From positions 992,001-1,056,000 of the forward strand of contig NZ_CP087591.1 in assembly GCF_015594925.2 (NCBI RefSeq): a DNA stretch of 64,000 nt. The letters are read 5' to 3'. This document shows, one piece after another, positions 17,779 to 25,799 of the stretch. Position numbers and translations under genes: made by a program. Numbering within the stretch: the first letter of the stretch is position 1; each line of letters opens with the position of its first letter. The stretch comes from Vibrio sp. VB16. Its GTDB lineage: Bacteria > Pseudomonadota > Gammaproteobacteria > Enterobacterales > Vibrionaceae. The notes under the pieces are model-generated. The model ran no database searches and was not told the origin of the DNA. It worked only from the letters and a program-made list of their open reading frames with translations.

Positions 17779-19119
17779 TTGCAGTTTAAAGACCTCGGCC
17801 TAGATAATCGTTTACTGAAAAACCTTAACCATTTCGCATTCAAACAAGCGACAGACATCCAACAGCAAGCAATTCCTGTTGCGATTGCTGGCAAAGATTT
17901 AATGGCATCGTCAAAAACTGGGTCAGGAAAAACATTGGCGTTTGTGTTGCCAATGCTGCATAAGTCTCTAAAAACCAAATCGTTCTCAGCGAGAGATCCT
18001 AGAGCCGTTATTCTTGCGCCAACTCGTGAGCTTGCTAAGCAAGTTTATGGTGAGCTGCGTGGTATGTTAGGTGGCCTTTCTTATACCGCGACTCTTATTG
18101 TCGGTGGGGAAAACTTTAACGACCAAGTTAAAGCGCTAAGAAAACACCCAAAATTCATTGTCGCGACACCTGGTCGTTTGGCCGATCATATTGAACATCG
18201 GTCACTGTTTATCGACACGCTTGACACATTGATTTTGGATGAAGCGGACCGGATGCTCGATTTAGGTTTTGCACCTGAATTACTTAAAATCAATAAATTA
18301 GCAAAACATCGTCGTCGTCAAACACTTATGTTTTCGGCTACGATGGATCATGCTGAAGTGAATGAAATCGCCTCAGAGATGCTAAATGATCCGAAACGAA
18401 TTTCAATCGGTCTTTCAAATGAAGAGCACAAGGATATTACGCAATCATTTTATCTCTGTGACCATTTAGACCATAAAGAAGCGATTTTAGACCGGGTTAT
18501 TAGTGAAGCTGAGTATCGCCAAGTCATTGTGTTCACAGCAACACGTGCAGATACTGAGCGTTTGACAGAAAAACTGAACGAGAAGAAGCTTAAAGCGGTA
18601 GCACTGAGTGGTAACCTGAACCAAACACAACGTAATTCTATCATGAGTCAGTTTGAACGTGCTGTTCATAAAATACTTGTGACGACAGACATTGCTTCTC
18701 GTGGGTTGGACATTGCCAATGTTACGCATGTCGTTAACTTTGATATGCCAAAGCATATGGAAGAGTATGTGCACCGAGTTGGCCGTACAGGTCGTGCTGG
18801 CAACAAAGGTAATGCGATTTCTTTGGTTGGTCCGAAAGATTGGGACAGCTTTAAACGTGTAGAGTCATTCCTTCAGCAAGACATTGAATTTGCAGAATTA
18901 GAAGGGCTGAAAGGCAAATTTAAAGGAATTAAACCTCCGAAGCCTGCTGTGAAAAAAGGCGATAGTTCGAAGAAGAAACAGCATCCAAATGCGAAGAAAG
19001 TGGCTAAGAAGCCCGTTAAGCGAGATAAGACGTTTTATAAAACTGTCGCAGTTGGTGATGATGTATTTGTACCAAAAAAGAAAGCAGCGAAACCAGAATC
19101 ATCAACGCCTGAAGAGTAA
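17779..19119 (+). CDS. DEAD-box ATP-dependent RNA helicase
   Basis: 446 residues. Motifs in order are the Q-motif region (HFAFKQATDIQQQAIP), Walker A SKTGSGKT, PTRELA, TPGRL, DEAD in LDEADRMLDLGF, SAT, the C-terminal helicase core with TDIASRGLDI, and HRVGRTGR. A lysine-rich basic tail (about 380-446) likely binds RNA. The start codon is TTG with GGAG nine bases upstream; no ATG or GTG fits. It resembles RhlE/SrmB-type helicases that act in ribosome assembly or mRNA decay, but I cannot assign the subfamily. It is a single gene with its own terminator. Confidence 0.93.
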   Translation: MQFKDLGLDNRLLKNLNHFAFKQATDIQQQAIPVAIAGKDLMASSKTGSGKTLAFVLPMLHKSLKTKSFSARDPRAVILAPTRELAKQVYGELRGMLGGLSYTATLIVGGENFNDQVKALRKHPKFIVATPGRLADHIEHRSLFIDTLDTLILDEADRMLDLGFAPELLKINKLAKHRRRQTLMFSATMDHAEVNEIASEMLNDPKRISIGLSNEEHKDITQSFYLCDHLDHKEAILDRVISEAEYRQVIVFTATRADTERLTEKLNEKKLKAVALSGNLNQTQRNSIMSQFERAVHKILVTTDIASRGLDIANVTHVVNFDMPKHMEEYVHRVGRTGRAGNKGNAISLVGPKDWDSFKRVESFLQQDIEFAELEGLKGKFKGIKPPKPAVKKGDSSKKKQHPNAKKVAKKPVKRDKTFYKTVAVGDDVFVPKKKAAKPESSTPEE

Positions 19120-19137
19120 GATTACTCAAAAAATATC

Positions 19138-19171
19138 AAGCCCTACTAATCTTTGTTAGTGGGGCTTTTTT
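19138..19171 (+). terminator. Rho-independent terminator of the helicase gene
   Basis: AGCCCTACTAA and TTAGTGGGGCT form an 11-bp stem with one G-T pair around TCTTTG, followed by six T. Confidence 0.92.
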
Positions 19172-19263
19172 AATGCGGTTATAAACGACTTCTCACAGAA
19201 TATAACTTTTATTTATTGCACTCTATTGGCATTAAGGCGAGGCTAATCTTAAGAGGGATTACA

Positions 19264-19620
19264 GTGTATAAGCAGTTGAACGAAGAAAAACGATTGCAGA
19301 TATGGGCACTTAGAAAAGAAGGAAAATCTCAAACTGATATCGCTCATATTCTCGACGTTCACCGTGCAACGGTAAGTCGAGAGCTCTCCAGAAACTCAGG
19401 CCCTTATGGCTACGAGCCTCAACTCGCTCAACGTATGGCGATCCATCGAAAAAAATTTCACACTCAAATTGTAGAAAAACAGTATGAAGAGCTAGTAAAA
19501 GAGCTCGTTGGTATTGGTTGGGAACGAGAACAGTGTCAGGAATTTATTCTTCATTATCATTCTGAACTTACCATTGAGCAGATTGATAAATTGATTGATG
19601 ATTGCTTTATAACTGAATAG
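19264..19620 (+). CDS. Stand-alone IS30-type helix-turn-helix protein
   Basis: 118 residues from the GTG at 19264, preceded by AGAGGG. The N-terminus (1-45) is the HTH_38 domain found at the front of IS30-family transposases: YKQLNEEKRLQIWALRKEGKSQ, then IAHILDVHRATVSREL. The following YGYEPQLAQRMA block also resembles IS30. The DDE catalytic domain is absent; instead there is a short helical tail (about 70-118) ending in a stop with no sign of frameshift. I see no terminal inverted repeats or target duplication. This looks like a domesticated DNA-binding protein or a trimmed transposase. Four 15-bp direct repeats just downstream may be its binding sites (inference). Confidence 0.8.
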   Translation: MYKQLNEEKRLQIWALRKEGKSQTDIAHILDVHRATVSRELSRNSGPYGYEPQLAQRMAIHRKKFHTQIVEKQYEELVKELVGIGWEREQCQEFILHYHSELTIEQIDKLIDDCFITE

Positions 19621-19646
19621 TTTTAAAAATTGAGACATAAATCACG

Positions 19647-19795
19647 TGTTGCACTTGCCCATCATTTCCTGTTCATATCCCTTGCCTATCTGTTGCACTT
19701 GCCTAAGAGAAAATAGAAGTAACCTGTAAATTACGATCTATATCTGTTGCACTTGCTCACTTTCAAATATCCATCAGTGTTGTTGCACTTGCTCA
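19647..19795 (+). repeat. Four direct repeats TGTTGCACTTGCYYA
   Basis: Copies start at 19647, 19691, 19745 and 19781 (spacings 44, 54, 36). The 12-bp core TGTTGCACTTGC is identical in all four, followed by YYA. Copies 2 and 3 also share TATC in front. They fill the space between the HTH gene and the VOC-dhaKL operon. A related TTGCACT lies before the HTH gene at 19216. The irregular spacing excludes a CRISPR array; clustered operators or iteron-like binding sites are more likely. Confidence 0.85.
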
Positions 19796-19857
19796 AAAAA
19801 TAATATTAATAATATCAAATATTCTATTAAATCAAATAGTTACAAATATTTTCCTTA

Positions 19858-19873
19858 GTTGATACACATCACG
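19858..19873. promoter_or_regulatory. Possible CRP site before the VOC-dhaKL operon
   Basis: GTTGA-TACACA-TCACG matches TGTGA-N6-TCACA at 7 of 10 positions, 72 bases before the VOC gene. It is weak, but its place is right for a carbon-utilisation operon. Confidence 0.3.
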
Positions 19874-19944
19874 CTTTTAATGTTGAGAGCTGTCTATATT
19901 AGCCTCGTTACCTAAAAAGAAGTGTTTTACCCAAGGAGCGAGAA

Positions 19945-20259
19945 ATGAAAAAATTTAATCACATAGGAATACCTTCAAATATCGAGCACACAGGTGAAGT
20001 GTTAAATGCAGATATCGGTTTGTACTGTACCGATTTCAACGAAAGTGAAAACCGTATCGAATGGTTGCGCTTTCTTGAAGACAGCCCGATGCCAGAAGAG
20101 TTAAAAACAACCGCACATATTGCTTATGAAGTGAGTGACTTAGAAGAAGCAATGAAAGGTAAAAAAGTACTTTTAGAACCATTTAATGCAAATGACTCAT
20201 TAAAGATTGCATTTGTAATGGAAGATGAAGCGCCCGTAGAACTGATGCAATTCTTATAA
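19945..20259 (+). CDS. Small VOC (glyoxalase-fold) family protein
   Basis: 104 residues. The start is well supported by AAGGAG. The N-terminal MKKFNHIGIPS and the C-terminal AFVMEDEAPVELMQFL strands are typical of a vicinal-oxygen-chelate module, with His6 and Glu98 (PVELMQF) as possible metal ligands; about 50 residues between them carry the other strands. Such proteins bind a metal and act on alpha-hydroxy-carbonyl compounds. It is the first gene before dhaK-dhaL-lsrF-like-DUF1097, so it may isomerise or detoxify an intermediate of that pathway. No exact function can be read. Confidence 0.8.
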   Translation: MKKFNHIGIPSNIEHTGEVLNADIGLYCTDFNESENRIEWLRFLEDSPMPEELKTTAHIAYEVSDLEEAMKGKKVLLEPFNANDSLKIAFVMEDEAPVELMQFL

Positions 20260-20320
20260 AATAAAGCCATTAGATTACGAATAACGTGTGTATCAAATAA
20301 CGTATTAAGAGAACCCTACA

Positions 20321-21316
20321 ATGAAAAAATTTATTAATAATAGTGAAAATATCACCGTAGAGCTCCTTCAAGGTTTAGCTCTAACCTTTCCTCAAAAAGT
20401 AAAAGTGGTCTCAGACAAAATTGTCTGTCGTCGCACTCCAAAAGACCCGAGTAAAGTGGCTGTCGTTACGCTTGGTGGCGCTGGACATGAACCGGCGTTA
20501 AGTGGCTACGTAGGTGAAGGCATACTGGATTACTCTGTAGTAGGCGATATCTTTGCGGCACCTGGTGCACCTAAAGTATTTGAAGCATTAAAAATGGCTG
20601 ACGGTCCTGCAGGTGTTCTGTTAATTGTACTTAACCATGAAGGCGATGTGATGTCGGCCAATATGGCAATGGAAATGGCCAAACGTGAAGGCATCAATGT
20701 GAAGATGTTGCTTACCCATGAAGATATCAGTGCAGGGATCGATATCGATATCAAAGACCGTCGAGGGTTGGCTGGTTGTGTACCAGTATACAAAATTGCA
20801 GGTGCTGCCGCAGAGGCCGGGTTGGAGTTGGAAGAAGTCTACCGTGTGGCGCAAAAATTCAATCAAAATATGGCGACTTTAGCGGTCGCGATGAGTAATG
20901 CAACTCACCCACAGTCAGGCATGATTATTGGTGACCTCGCCGATGACGAAATGGAAATTGGTATGGGGCAGCATGGTGAAGGCGGTGGGGGACGAATGAA
21001 GATCCAAACCGCTGATGATACAGCCAGCATAATGTTAACCCAGATCTGTAAGGCCATCGATCTGAAAAAAGGTGACGATCTTATGCTTATGATTAATGGT
21101 ACTGGTGCCACTACGTTGATGGAAATGTTTATCGTTGCGCGTGCGAGTCATCTTTATCTTAATGACAAAGGAGCCACGATCTCACGTTCGAAAGTGGAAG
21201 AGATACTCACGGTTCAAGAGATGGCCGGATTCCAGATGTGTGTTAGTAAGTTTGATGGTGAGACATTAGGTTACTGGGATATGCCATGTAACGCACCTTA
21301 CTGGACGCAACAGTAG
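20321..21316 (+). CDS. dhaK: Dihydroxyacetone kinase, DhaK-type substrate-binding subunit
   Basis: 331 residues that bind a ketose covalently through a histidine. His218 (GMGQHGEGG) is at the same number as in E. coli DhaK, and His56 (GGAGHEP) and Asp109 (LNHEGDV) also match. So the substrate site is complete. The loop after His218 is GEGGGGR instead of the usual GEPG/GEQG, a change next to the active site that may alter specificity. It works with DhaL, encoded 130 bases downstream. No dhaM phosphoryl-donor gene is in the window. Dihydroxyacetone is the default substrate; a four- or five-carbon ketose is possible given the LsrF-like neighbour. Confidence 0.88.
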   Translation: MKKFINNSENITVELLQGLALTFPQKVKVVSDKIVCRRTPKDPSKVAVVTLGGAGHEPALSGYVGEGILDYSVVGDIFAAPGAPKVFEALKMADGPAGVLLIVLNHEGDVMSANMAMEMAKREGINVKMLLTHEDISAGIDIDIKDRRGLAGCVPVYKIAGAAAEAGLELEEVYRVAQKFNQNMATLAVAMSNATHPQSGMIIGDLADDEMEIGMGQHGEGGGGRMKIQTADDTASIMLTQICKAIDLKKGDDLMLMINGTGATTLMEMFIVARASHLYLNDKGATISRSKVEEILTVQEMAGFQMCVSKFDGETLGYWDMPCNAPYWTQQ

Positions 21317-21445
21317 GTCAATACTGGCTTGCCAACGATTCACTGGCAAGCTCTTTCAAACGATAAAACGAATGTTCAAGTTTATATGCCGTGTTTTTGC
21401 ACTTTGGCGTAGGGATTCGTTTAGCCATAAATCAGGAGAAGAATA

Positions 21446-22087
21446 ATGGCCACATTCAATCAGGATTTGTTATTTGGCATGTTTGCGCACGCAGCGAAAT
21501 GCCTATTGGAGCAAGTCCCGCACCTTAATGAACTCGATGGACAAACTGGTGACGGTGATCACGGAACCACCATGCTGCGAGTTTGCCATTGCATAGAAGC
21601 GTCTATGCAGCAAACAAATGTGGGCGATTGGAGTAAACAAGTAGATGAGCTTGGTTGGACGATTATGAGTCAAGACGGTGGCTCGGCTGGGATGCTAATC
21701 GGCAATCTATTTATGGGTATCGGCTCTGGCTTGGTCGAACCCGAACTTTCCCCCTCGGAGGTTGCGGCTGCATTTCGTGCAGGGCTTGACCGTCTGGTTC
21801 ACTTTAGTGGCGCTCATCAGGGTGACAAAACAATGTTGGACGCGCTTATTCCAGCGACTGAAGCATTAGAAATAAACGCTAAAGAAGGGGCCAGTATCGC
21901 TCAGATGTTTGATATGGCGTCTAAGGCTGCACAGCAAGGTTGTCAGGAGACAATCGCTATGATCCCAACGCGTGGACGCGCAAAAAACATGGGCGAAAAA
22001 GCCGTGGGTTTTGTTGACCCAGGGGCAACAAGTATGGCGATTCTTTTCGAATCATTTACTCATTATATAGAAGAACAAAGAGGCTAG
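21446..22087 (+). CDS. dhaL: Dihydroxyacetone kinase, DhaL-type nucleotide-binding subunit
   Basis: 213 residues, the nucleotide-binding partner of DhaK. The three metal-binding aspartates are visible in LDGQTGDGDHG (Asp31, Asp36, Asp38). DGGSAGMLIGNLFMG and the C-terminal GRAKNMGEKAVGFVDPGATSMAI also fit. Separate DhaK and DhaL usually take phosphate from the PTS protein DhaM onto bound ADP; related free-standing DhaL proteins use ATP. Which applies here is unknown. It sits between dhaK and the LsrF-like gene (ten bases). Confidence 0.88.
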   Translation: MATFNQDLLFGMFAHAAKCLLEQVPHLNELDGQTGDGDHGTTMLRVCHCIEASMQQTNVGDWSKQVDELGWTIMSQDGGSAGMLIGNLFMGIGSGLVEPELSPSEVAAAFRAGLDRLVHFSGAHQGDKTMLDALIPATEALEINAKEGASIAQMFDMASKAAQQGCQETIAMIPTRGRAKNMGEKAVGFVDPGATSMAILFESFTHYIEEQRG

Positions 22088-22097
22088 GAGAGAAAAA

Positions 22098-22982
22098 ATG
22101 GCAGATAAAGATGGTATGAAGTTGTCCAAAAATTTCGGTTTAGATATTCCGCAAGCAAACCAGTCTTTTTATATAAAAGGGATGGATCATGTTGATTGGG
22201 GAATGAAAGACCGCCTAAGCCGTATTTTTAGACCGGATACAGGCAAAACAGTGATGCTAGCGTTTGATCATGGCTACATGATGGGCGCAACCGCTGGGCT
22301 AGAAAGAATGGACCTGACAATCGAGCCTTTAGCTCCTTACGCTGATGCTCTGATGGCCACTCGAGGTGCGTTAAGAAGCTGTATTCAACCTATTCACAAT
22401 AAGCCTGTGATTTTACGAGCAAGTGCAGGGAGCACAGTATTAAAAGACGACATGAGCCATGAAGTGATCGGTGTCGAAATTGATGATGCGATTAGAATTA
22501 ATGCTTCTTGTCTCGCGGTGCAGGTTTTTGTCGGCTCAAATGGCGAATGCCAAAGTTTAAAGAATTTAGTTAACACGATTGATGCAGGGGCACGTTTTGG
22601 TGTTCCAACATTAGGGGTGACTGCAGTAGGGAAGGAGATGGCGAGAACGACTCGATATTTCATGCTAGCAACCCGTGTTTTGGCTGAACTTGGAGCCCAT
22701 ATAGTGAAAACGTATTACTGTGATGATTTTGAAAAAGTTGTTGCAGCATGTCCGGTTCCAATTGTTGTTGCGGGAGGCAAGAAAGTCACCGAAATGGAAG
22801 CACTAGAGCTTACATACCGGTCTATTCAAGCCGGTGCTGCTGGTGTTGATATGGGACGAAATGTGTTCCAGTCCGATAGTCCGGTGGGCATGATAAAAGC
22901 CATTAATGGTGTTGTTCATTGCGGCCTGACGCCAGTACAAGCGTATGACCTCTATGAAACTGAAAAAAGCGCTCAAGCTTAA
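22098..22982 (+). CDS. lsrF: LsrF-like class I aldolase/thiolase
   Basis: 294 residues closely resembling E. coli LsrF (about 291), which splits the last phosphorylated autoinducer-2 intermediate by thiolysis. Matching blocks from memory include DWGM..RLSRIF, GKTVMLAFDHGY and VDMGRN(V/I)FQSD. The Schiff-base lysine is Lys204 in AHIVKTYY. The other lsr genes (lsrK, lsrG, transporter) are absent; here it follows dhaK-dhaL. It may therefore act as an aldolase on a DhaKL product instead of on autoinducer-2. The family assignment is firm, the substrate open. Confidence 0.85.
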   Translation: MADKDGMKLSKNFGLDIPQANQSFYIKGMDHVDWGMKDRLSRIFRPDTGKTVMLAFDHGYMMGATAGLERMDLTIEPLAPYADALMATRGALRSCIQPIHNKPVILRASAGSTVLKDDMSHEVIGVEIDDAIRINASCLAVQVFVGSNGECQSLKNLVNTIDAGARFGVPTLGVTAVGKEMARTTRYFMLATRVLAELGAHIVKTYYCDDFEKVVAACPVPIVVAGGKKVTEMEALELTYRSIQAGAAGVDMGRNVFQSDSPVGMIKAINGVVHCGLTPVQAYDLYETEKSAQA

Positions 22983-22993
22983 GGAAGGCAAAG

Positions 22994-23542
22994 ATGAAAT
23001 TTTCACAGTTTTTATTTATCCCCGTAATCGTCGCATTTTTAGCATTTACCATTCAGATATTGGACCAACTGGTCGCTGGATTTATGCCTGTTGAAAATAA
23101 TGTTGGATTTGGTTGGATAGCGTTCATAGCATGGGCCATGTACTTTATGGCGGGGTGCACAATTGAGGGGGGTAAGAAAGCATTCTTCGGCTACATCGCT
23201 GGCATAGTGGCATCGGTTGCAATAATGGAGCTGGGCGGTGTATTGGCTAGCCTTGGATTCTTTGCATTTCCTGTCGCTGTTTTTATTGTGGTCATCTTCT
23301 GTATTTGCTTAGAACGCATACCCCCATTTGATTTTGTTCCGGCTCTATTTGTTGGTGCGGGTACCTTCTTTGGATTTATGTCTTATGTCGATGGTGCAAC
23401 CTATGTGTCAGCAACTATCACAGAACTTATTTACTGTGTAATTGGCCTTGTTTACGGACTGATCACTATCGTGCTTCGTGGACGCTACGAAGCCTATATT
23501 GAAAACCACAGTCCAGCACACGATATGCATGCAAGCAATTAG
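22994..23542 (+). CDS. DUF1097 family inner-membrane protein
   Basis: 182 residues with five to six hydrophobic segments covering most of the chain (from about residues 5, 38, 62, 88, 112 and 138 onward). The text resembles the DUF1097 family (E. coli YcdZ type), for which I know no proven function. It is the last gene of the VOC-dhaK-dhaL-lsrF-like operon, starting 11 bases after the previous stop and ending before a strong terminator. Because no other transporter is in the operon, it is the natural candidate for substrate uptake or export; that is inference. Confidence 0.8.
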   Translation: MKFSQFLFIPVIVAFLAFTIQILDQLVAGFMPVENNVGFGWIAFIAWAMYFMAGCTIEGGKKAFFGYIAGIVASVAIMELGGVLASLGFFAFPVAVFIVVIFCICLERIPPFDFVPALFVGAGTFFGFMSYVDGATYVSATITELIYCVIGLVYGLITIVLRGRYEAYIENHSPAHDMHASN

Positions 23543-23566
23543 GGTTTGCTTAGTTAGGTTTACCGT

Positions 23567-23604
23567 AAAGCCCGGGTCTCGGAGAACAGGACCCGGGCTT
23601 TTTA
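23567..23604 (+). terminator. Rho-independent terminator of the VOC-dhaKL operon
   Basis: AAAGCCCGGGTC and GACCCGGGCTTT form a perfect 12-bp G+C-rich stem around an 11-base loop, followed by T residues. Confidence 0.95.
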
Positions 23605-23846
23605 ATTTGTGGCACTTTCAATTCATCTAAGGTTTCACCGTTATTGGCTCAGTCGAAAATACGCTATATGGCGGGCTAGTTCGCATTCTTTCCCTTGTCG
23701 TAATATCTCGTATTCGCTGTAATATTACCTACGAAATTAACCCTTTACCCGTTGCCAACTACTGATCTTTTTATGTTCTAAATTTCCTTTATTCTTAATA
23801 TTCAATAAGTAACAACTTAGTTATCCAATAATCCAAATAAAACGCA

Positions 23847-23897
23847 CTGTCACAGAGTGTTCAATATACTGAAACACAACTGTCACATTTAAGTCCT
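23847..23897. promoter_or_regulatory. Two Pho-box-like sites upstream of pstS
   Basis: CTGTCAC occurs at 23847-23853 and 23880-23886, exactly 33 bases (three helical turns) apart. Each is followed by a degenerate second 7-mer after four bases (TGTTCAA; AAGTCCT). The Pho-box consensus is CTGTCAT-N4-CTGTCAT. Binding by PhoB is expected for a pst operon. Apart from this and the terminator at 23567, the 414-base gap shows nothing clear. Confidence 0.65.
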
Positions 23898-23956
23898 AAA
23901 GTTACTCTCGTTCAAACAAAACAAATACGGCAACTATGCCCCTAAAGGAAATTGTG

Positions 23957-24778
23957 ATGAAAAAGACAGTAATCGGTGCAATTGCACTTCTTGGCGCTCT
24001 ATCAGTAACTCCAGTTTCAGCGAAAGAAACTATCTCAGCTGTAGGTTCTTCAAGTGTAACGCCACTGATGGAAGTTTTTGGTGAAACATACATGAAATCG
24101 CACGAAGGTGTTTTCATTGAGGTTCAAGGGCCTGGTTCTTCTGCTGGTGTAAAAGCCGCAAAAAATGGTTCTGCTGACTTAGGGATGGCATCTCGTAACC
24201 TAAAAGCATCGGAAAAAGAAGATTCACTTAAAGAGCTTGTGGTTGCTCGTGACGGAATCGCGGTAGTGGTAAACCCTAAAAACAAAATCCAAGGGCTAAC
24301 GGCTGCACAAGTAACGGCTATCTATAAAGGCGACGTTACTAACTGGAAAGATGTTGGTGGTGAAGACAAGCCAATCGTTGCTATCACACGTGATACTGCA
24401 TCAGGTACTCGTGGTGCGTTCGAAGACATCATGAGCCTAAAGCAAAAAATCGCGGGTAAAAAAGTATCGGCAATCTCTCAACGTGCACAAGTTGCAGCGG
24501 GTAATGGTGCTCTAAAAACGAACGTCGCTTCTAACCCATATGCTATCGGGTATATCTCTCTAGGTACAGTAGATGCATCTGTTCATGCGCTTGCAATTGA
24601 CGGTGTTGATGCGACCGTTGCTAATGTTAAGAGTGGTGACTACAAAGTCGCTCGTCCTTTCTTAGTCCTCTACAGAGAAGGCAAACCTTCTGCTGAAACT
24701 CAAAAATTCCTTGACTGGATGGTAGCCGACGACGCGCAGAAACTTGTTGATGCGAAAGGCTACATCTCTGTTAAATAA
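23957..24778 (+). CDS. pstS: Phosphate ABC transporter, periplasmic phosphate-binding protein
   Basis: 273 residues with a signal peptide (1-24, cut near VSAKET). Phosphate-binding segments are GSSSVTPL, GPGSSAGVKA, GMASRN and RDTASGTRGAFEDIM. The start at 23957 follows AAAGGA at proper distance; an ATG 21 bases upstream would spoil the signal peptide. This is the short PstS type. It leads the pstSCAB order and is separated from pstC by a hairpin that probably gives excess binding protein. PhoB control is expected from the upstream boxes. Confidence 0.95.
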   Translation: MKKTVIGAIALLGALSVTPVSAKETISAVGSSSVTPLMEVFGETYMKSHEGVFIEVQGPGSSAGVKAAKNGSADLGMASRNLKASEKEDSLKELVVARDGIAVVVNPKNKIQGLTAAQVTAIYKGDVTNWKDVGGEDKPIVAITRDTASGTRGAFEDIMSLKQKIAGKKVSAISQRAQVAAGNGALKTNVASNPYAIGYISLGTVDASVHALAIDGVDATVANVKSGDYKVARPFLVLYREGKPSAETQKFLDWMVADDAQKLVDAKGYISVK

Positions 24779-24799
24779 GCCAGACCATTTGTAATGATT

Positions 24800-24838
24800 G
24801 CTCAGCCCGCTAACTTTTAGGGCTGAGCCTTTTCCTTT
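24800..24838 (+). terminator. Intra-operon attenuator hairpin between pstS and pstC
   Basis: GCTCAGCCC and GGGCTGAGC form a perfect 9-bp stem around 11 bases, followed by CTTTTCCTTTT, an interrupted T-tract. Partial termination would give more PstS than membrane subunits. Confidence 0.7.
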
Positions 24839-24873
24839 TCCATATCGAATAAATCGAAATGTGAGAATTTTAT

Positions 24874-25794
24874 ATGACCATCGCAACAAATAGTGAAAAG
24901 CTTATGCCTAGCGTTAAATCAAATGGTTTACGTACGAAAAAAGGTGTTGATTGGAAAGAACGCATTTTCCATGGCTTATTCTTAACCAGTGCAATTATTG
25001 GTACTTTTTCTCTTGCAGTGATCGCTTATACCATCATTGTAGAAAGTATTCCTGCATTCCAAGAAGCCGGCGTTACTGGCATCGTGTTAGGAACAAATTG
25101 GCTTCCCCCCGCGCTATATGGCGTATTGACGATGATCGTTGCCTCAGTAGTGTCCACCTTTGGTGCGGTAATTGTTGGTGTGCCCGTTGGTGTTCTTACC
25201 GCCATTTTTATCGCTGAGATAGCCCCAAAAAGACTCGCGGATATAATCCGCCCAGCGGTTGAGTTACTCGCTGGTATCCCTTCAGTGGTTTACGGTTTCT
25301 TCGGTCTAGTTATCATTGTACCGCTTATACAAAATGTTTTTTCTGTCCCCGCTGGTAACACCATTTTGGCGGGCATTATCGTTCTTGGTATCATGATTCT
25401 GCCGACGGTAATTACGGTTTCTGAAACATCAATTAGAGCCGTGCCGCATTCATACAAGGAAGGTTCCTTAGCGTTAGGAGCCTCTCGTGTGTTCACCATT
25501 TTTAAGTTACTGATTCCCGCTGCACGTTCAGGAATCATGACCGCAGTTATCTTAGGTATCGGTCGTGCTCTTGGTGAAACCATGGCAATTATTATGGTGA
25601 TGGGGAATGCACCAGCAATGCCAGAAGGCATTTTAGATGCAGCACGTACATTAACGGCGAATATTGCGATAGAAATGTCTTACGCTAGCGGTGTTCACGC
25701 GAGTGCACTTTACGCCACAGGCGTCGTGTTACTGGTATTTATTATGGTGCTAAATGCGGCGCTGCTTTACCTAAACCGTGAGAGAGCGAAGTAA
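24874..25794 (+). CDS. pstC: Phosphate ABC transporter permease PstC
   Basis: 306 residues with six membrane helices. The permease coupling loop reads KEGSLALGASRVFTIFKLLIPAARSGIMTAVILGIGRALGET-like text near residues 190-235 (EAA motif). The N-terminal 35 residues are polar and cytoplasmic. It forms the channel with PstA, whose gene follows after five bases. The length is typical of the short PstC type. Confidence 0.95.
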   Translation: MTIATNSEKLMPSVKSNGLRTKKGVDWKERIFHGLFLTSAIIGTFSLAVIAYTIIVESIPAFQEAGVTGIVLGTNWLPPALYGVLTMIVASVVSTFGAVIVGVPVGVLTAIFIAEIAPKRLADIIRPAVELLAGIPSVVYGFFGLVIIVPLIQNVFSVPAGNTILAGIIVLGIMILPTVITVSETSIRAVPHSYKEGSLALGASRVFTIFKLLIPAARSGIMTAVILGIGRALGETMAIIMVMGNAPAMPEGILDAARTLTANIAIEMSYASGVHASALYATGVVLLVFIMVLNAALLYLNRERAK

Positions 25795-25799
25795 TTATT

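Noticed and set aside
19216..19620. Active IS30 insertion sequence
   Set aside because: No DDE domain, no terminal inverted repeats and no target duplication; only the HTH portion exists.
19647..19795. CRISPR-like array
   Set aside because: Only four 12-15 bp repeats at irregular spacing (44, 54, 36) and no cas genes; CRISPR repeats are longer and evenly spaced.
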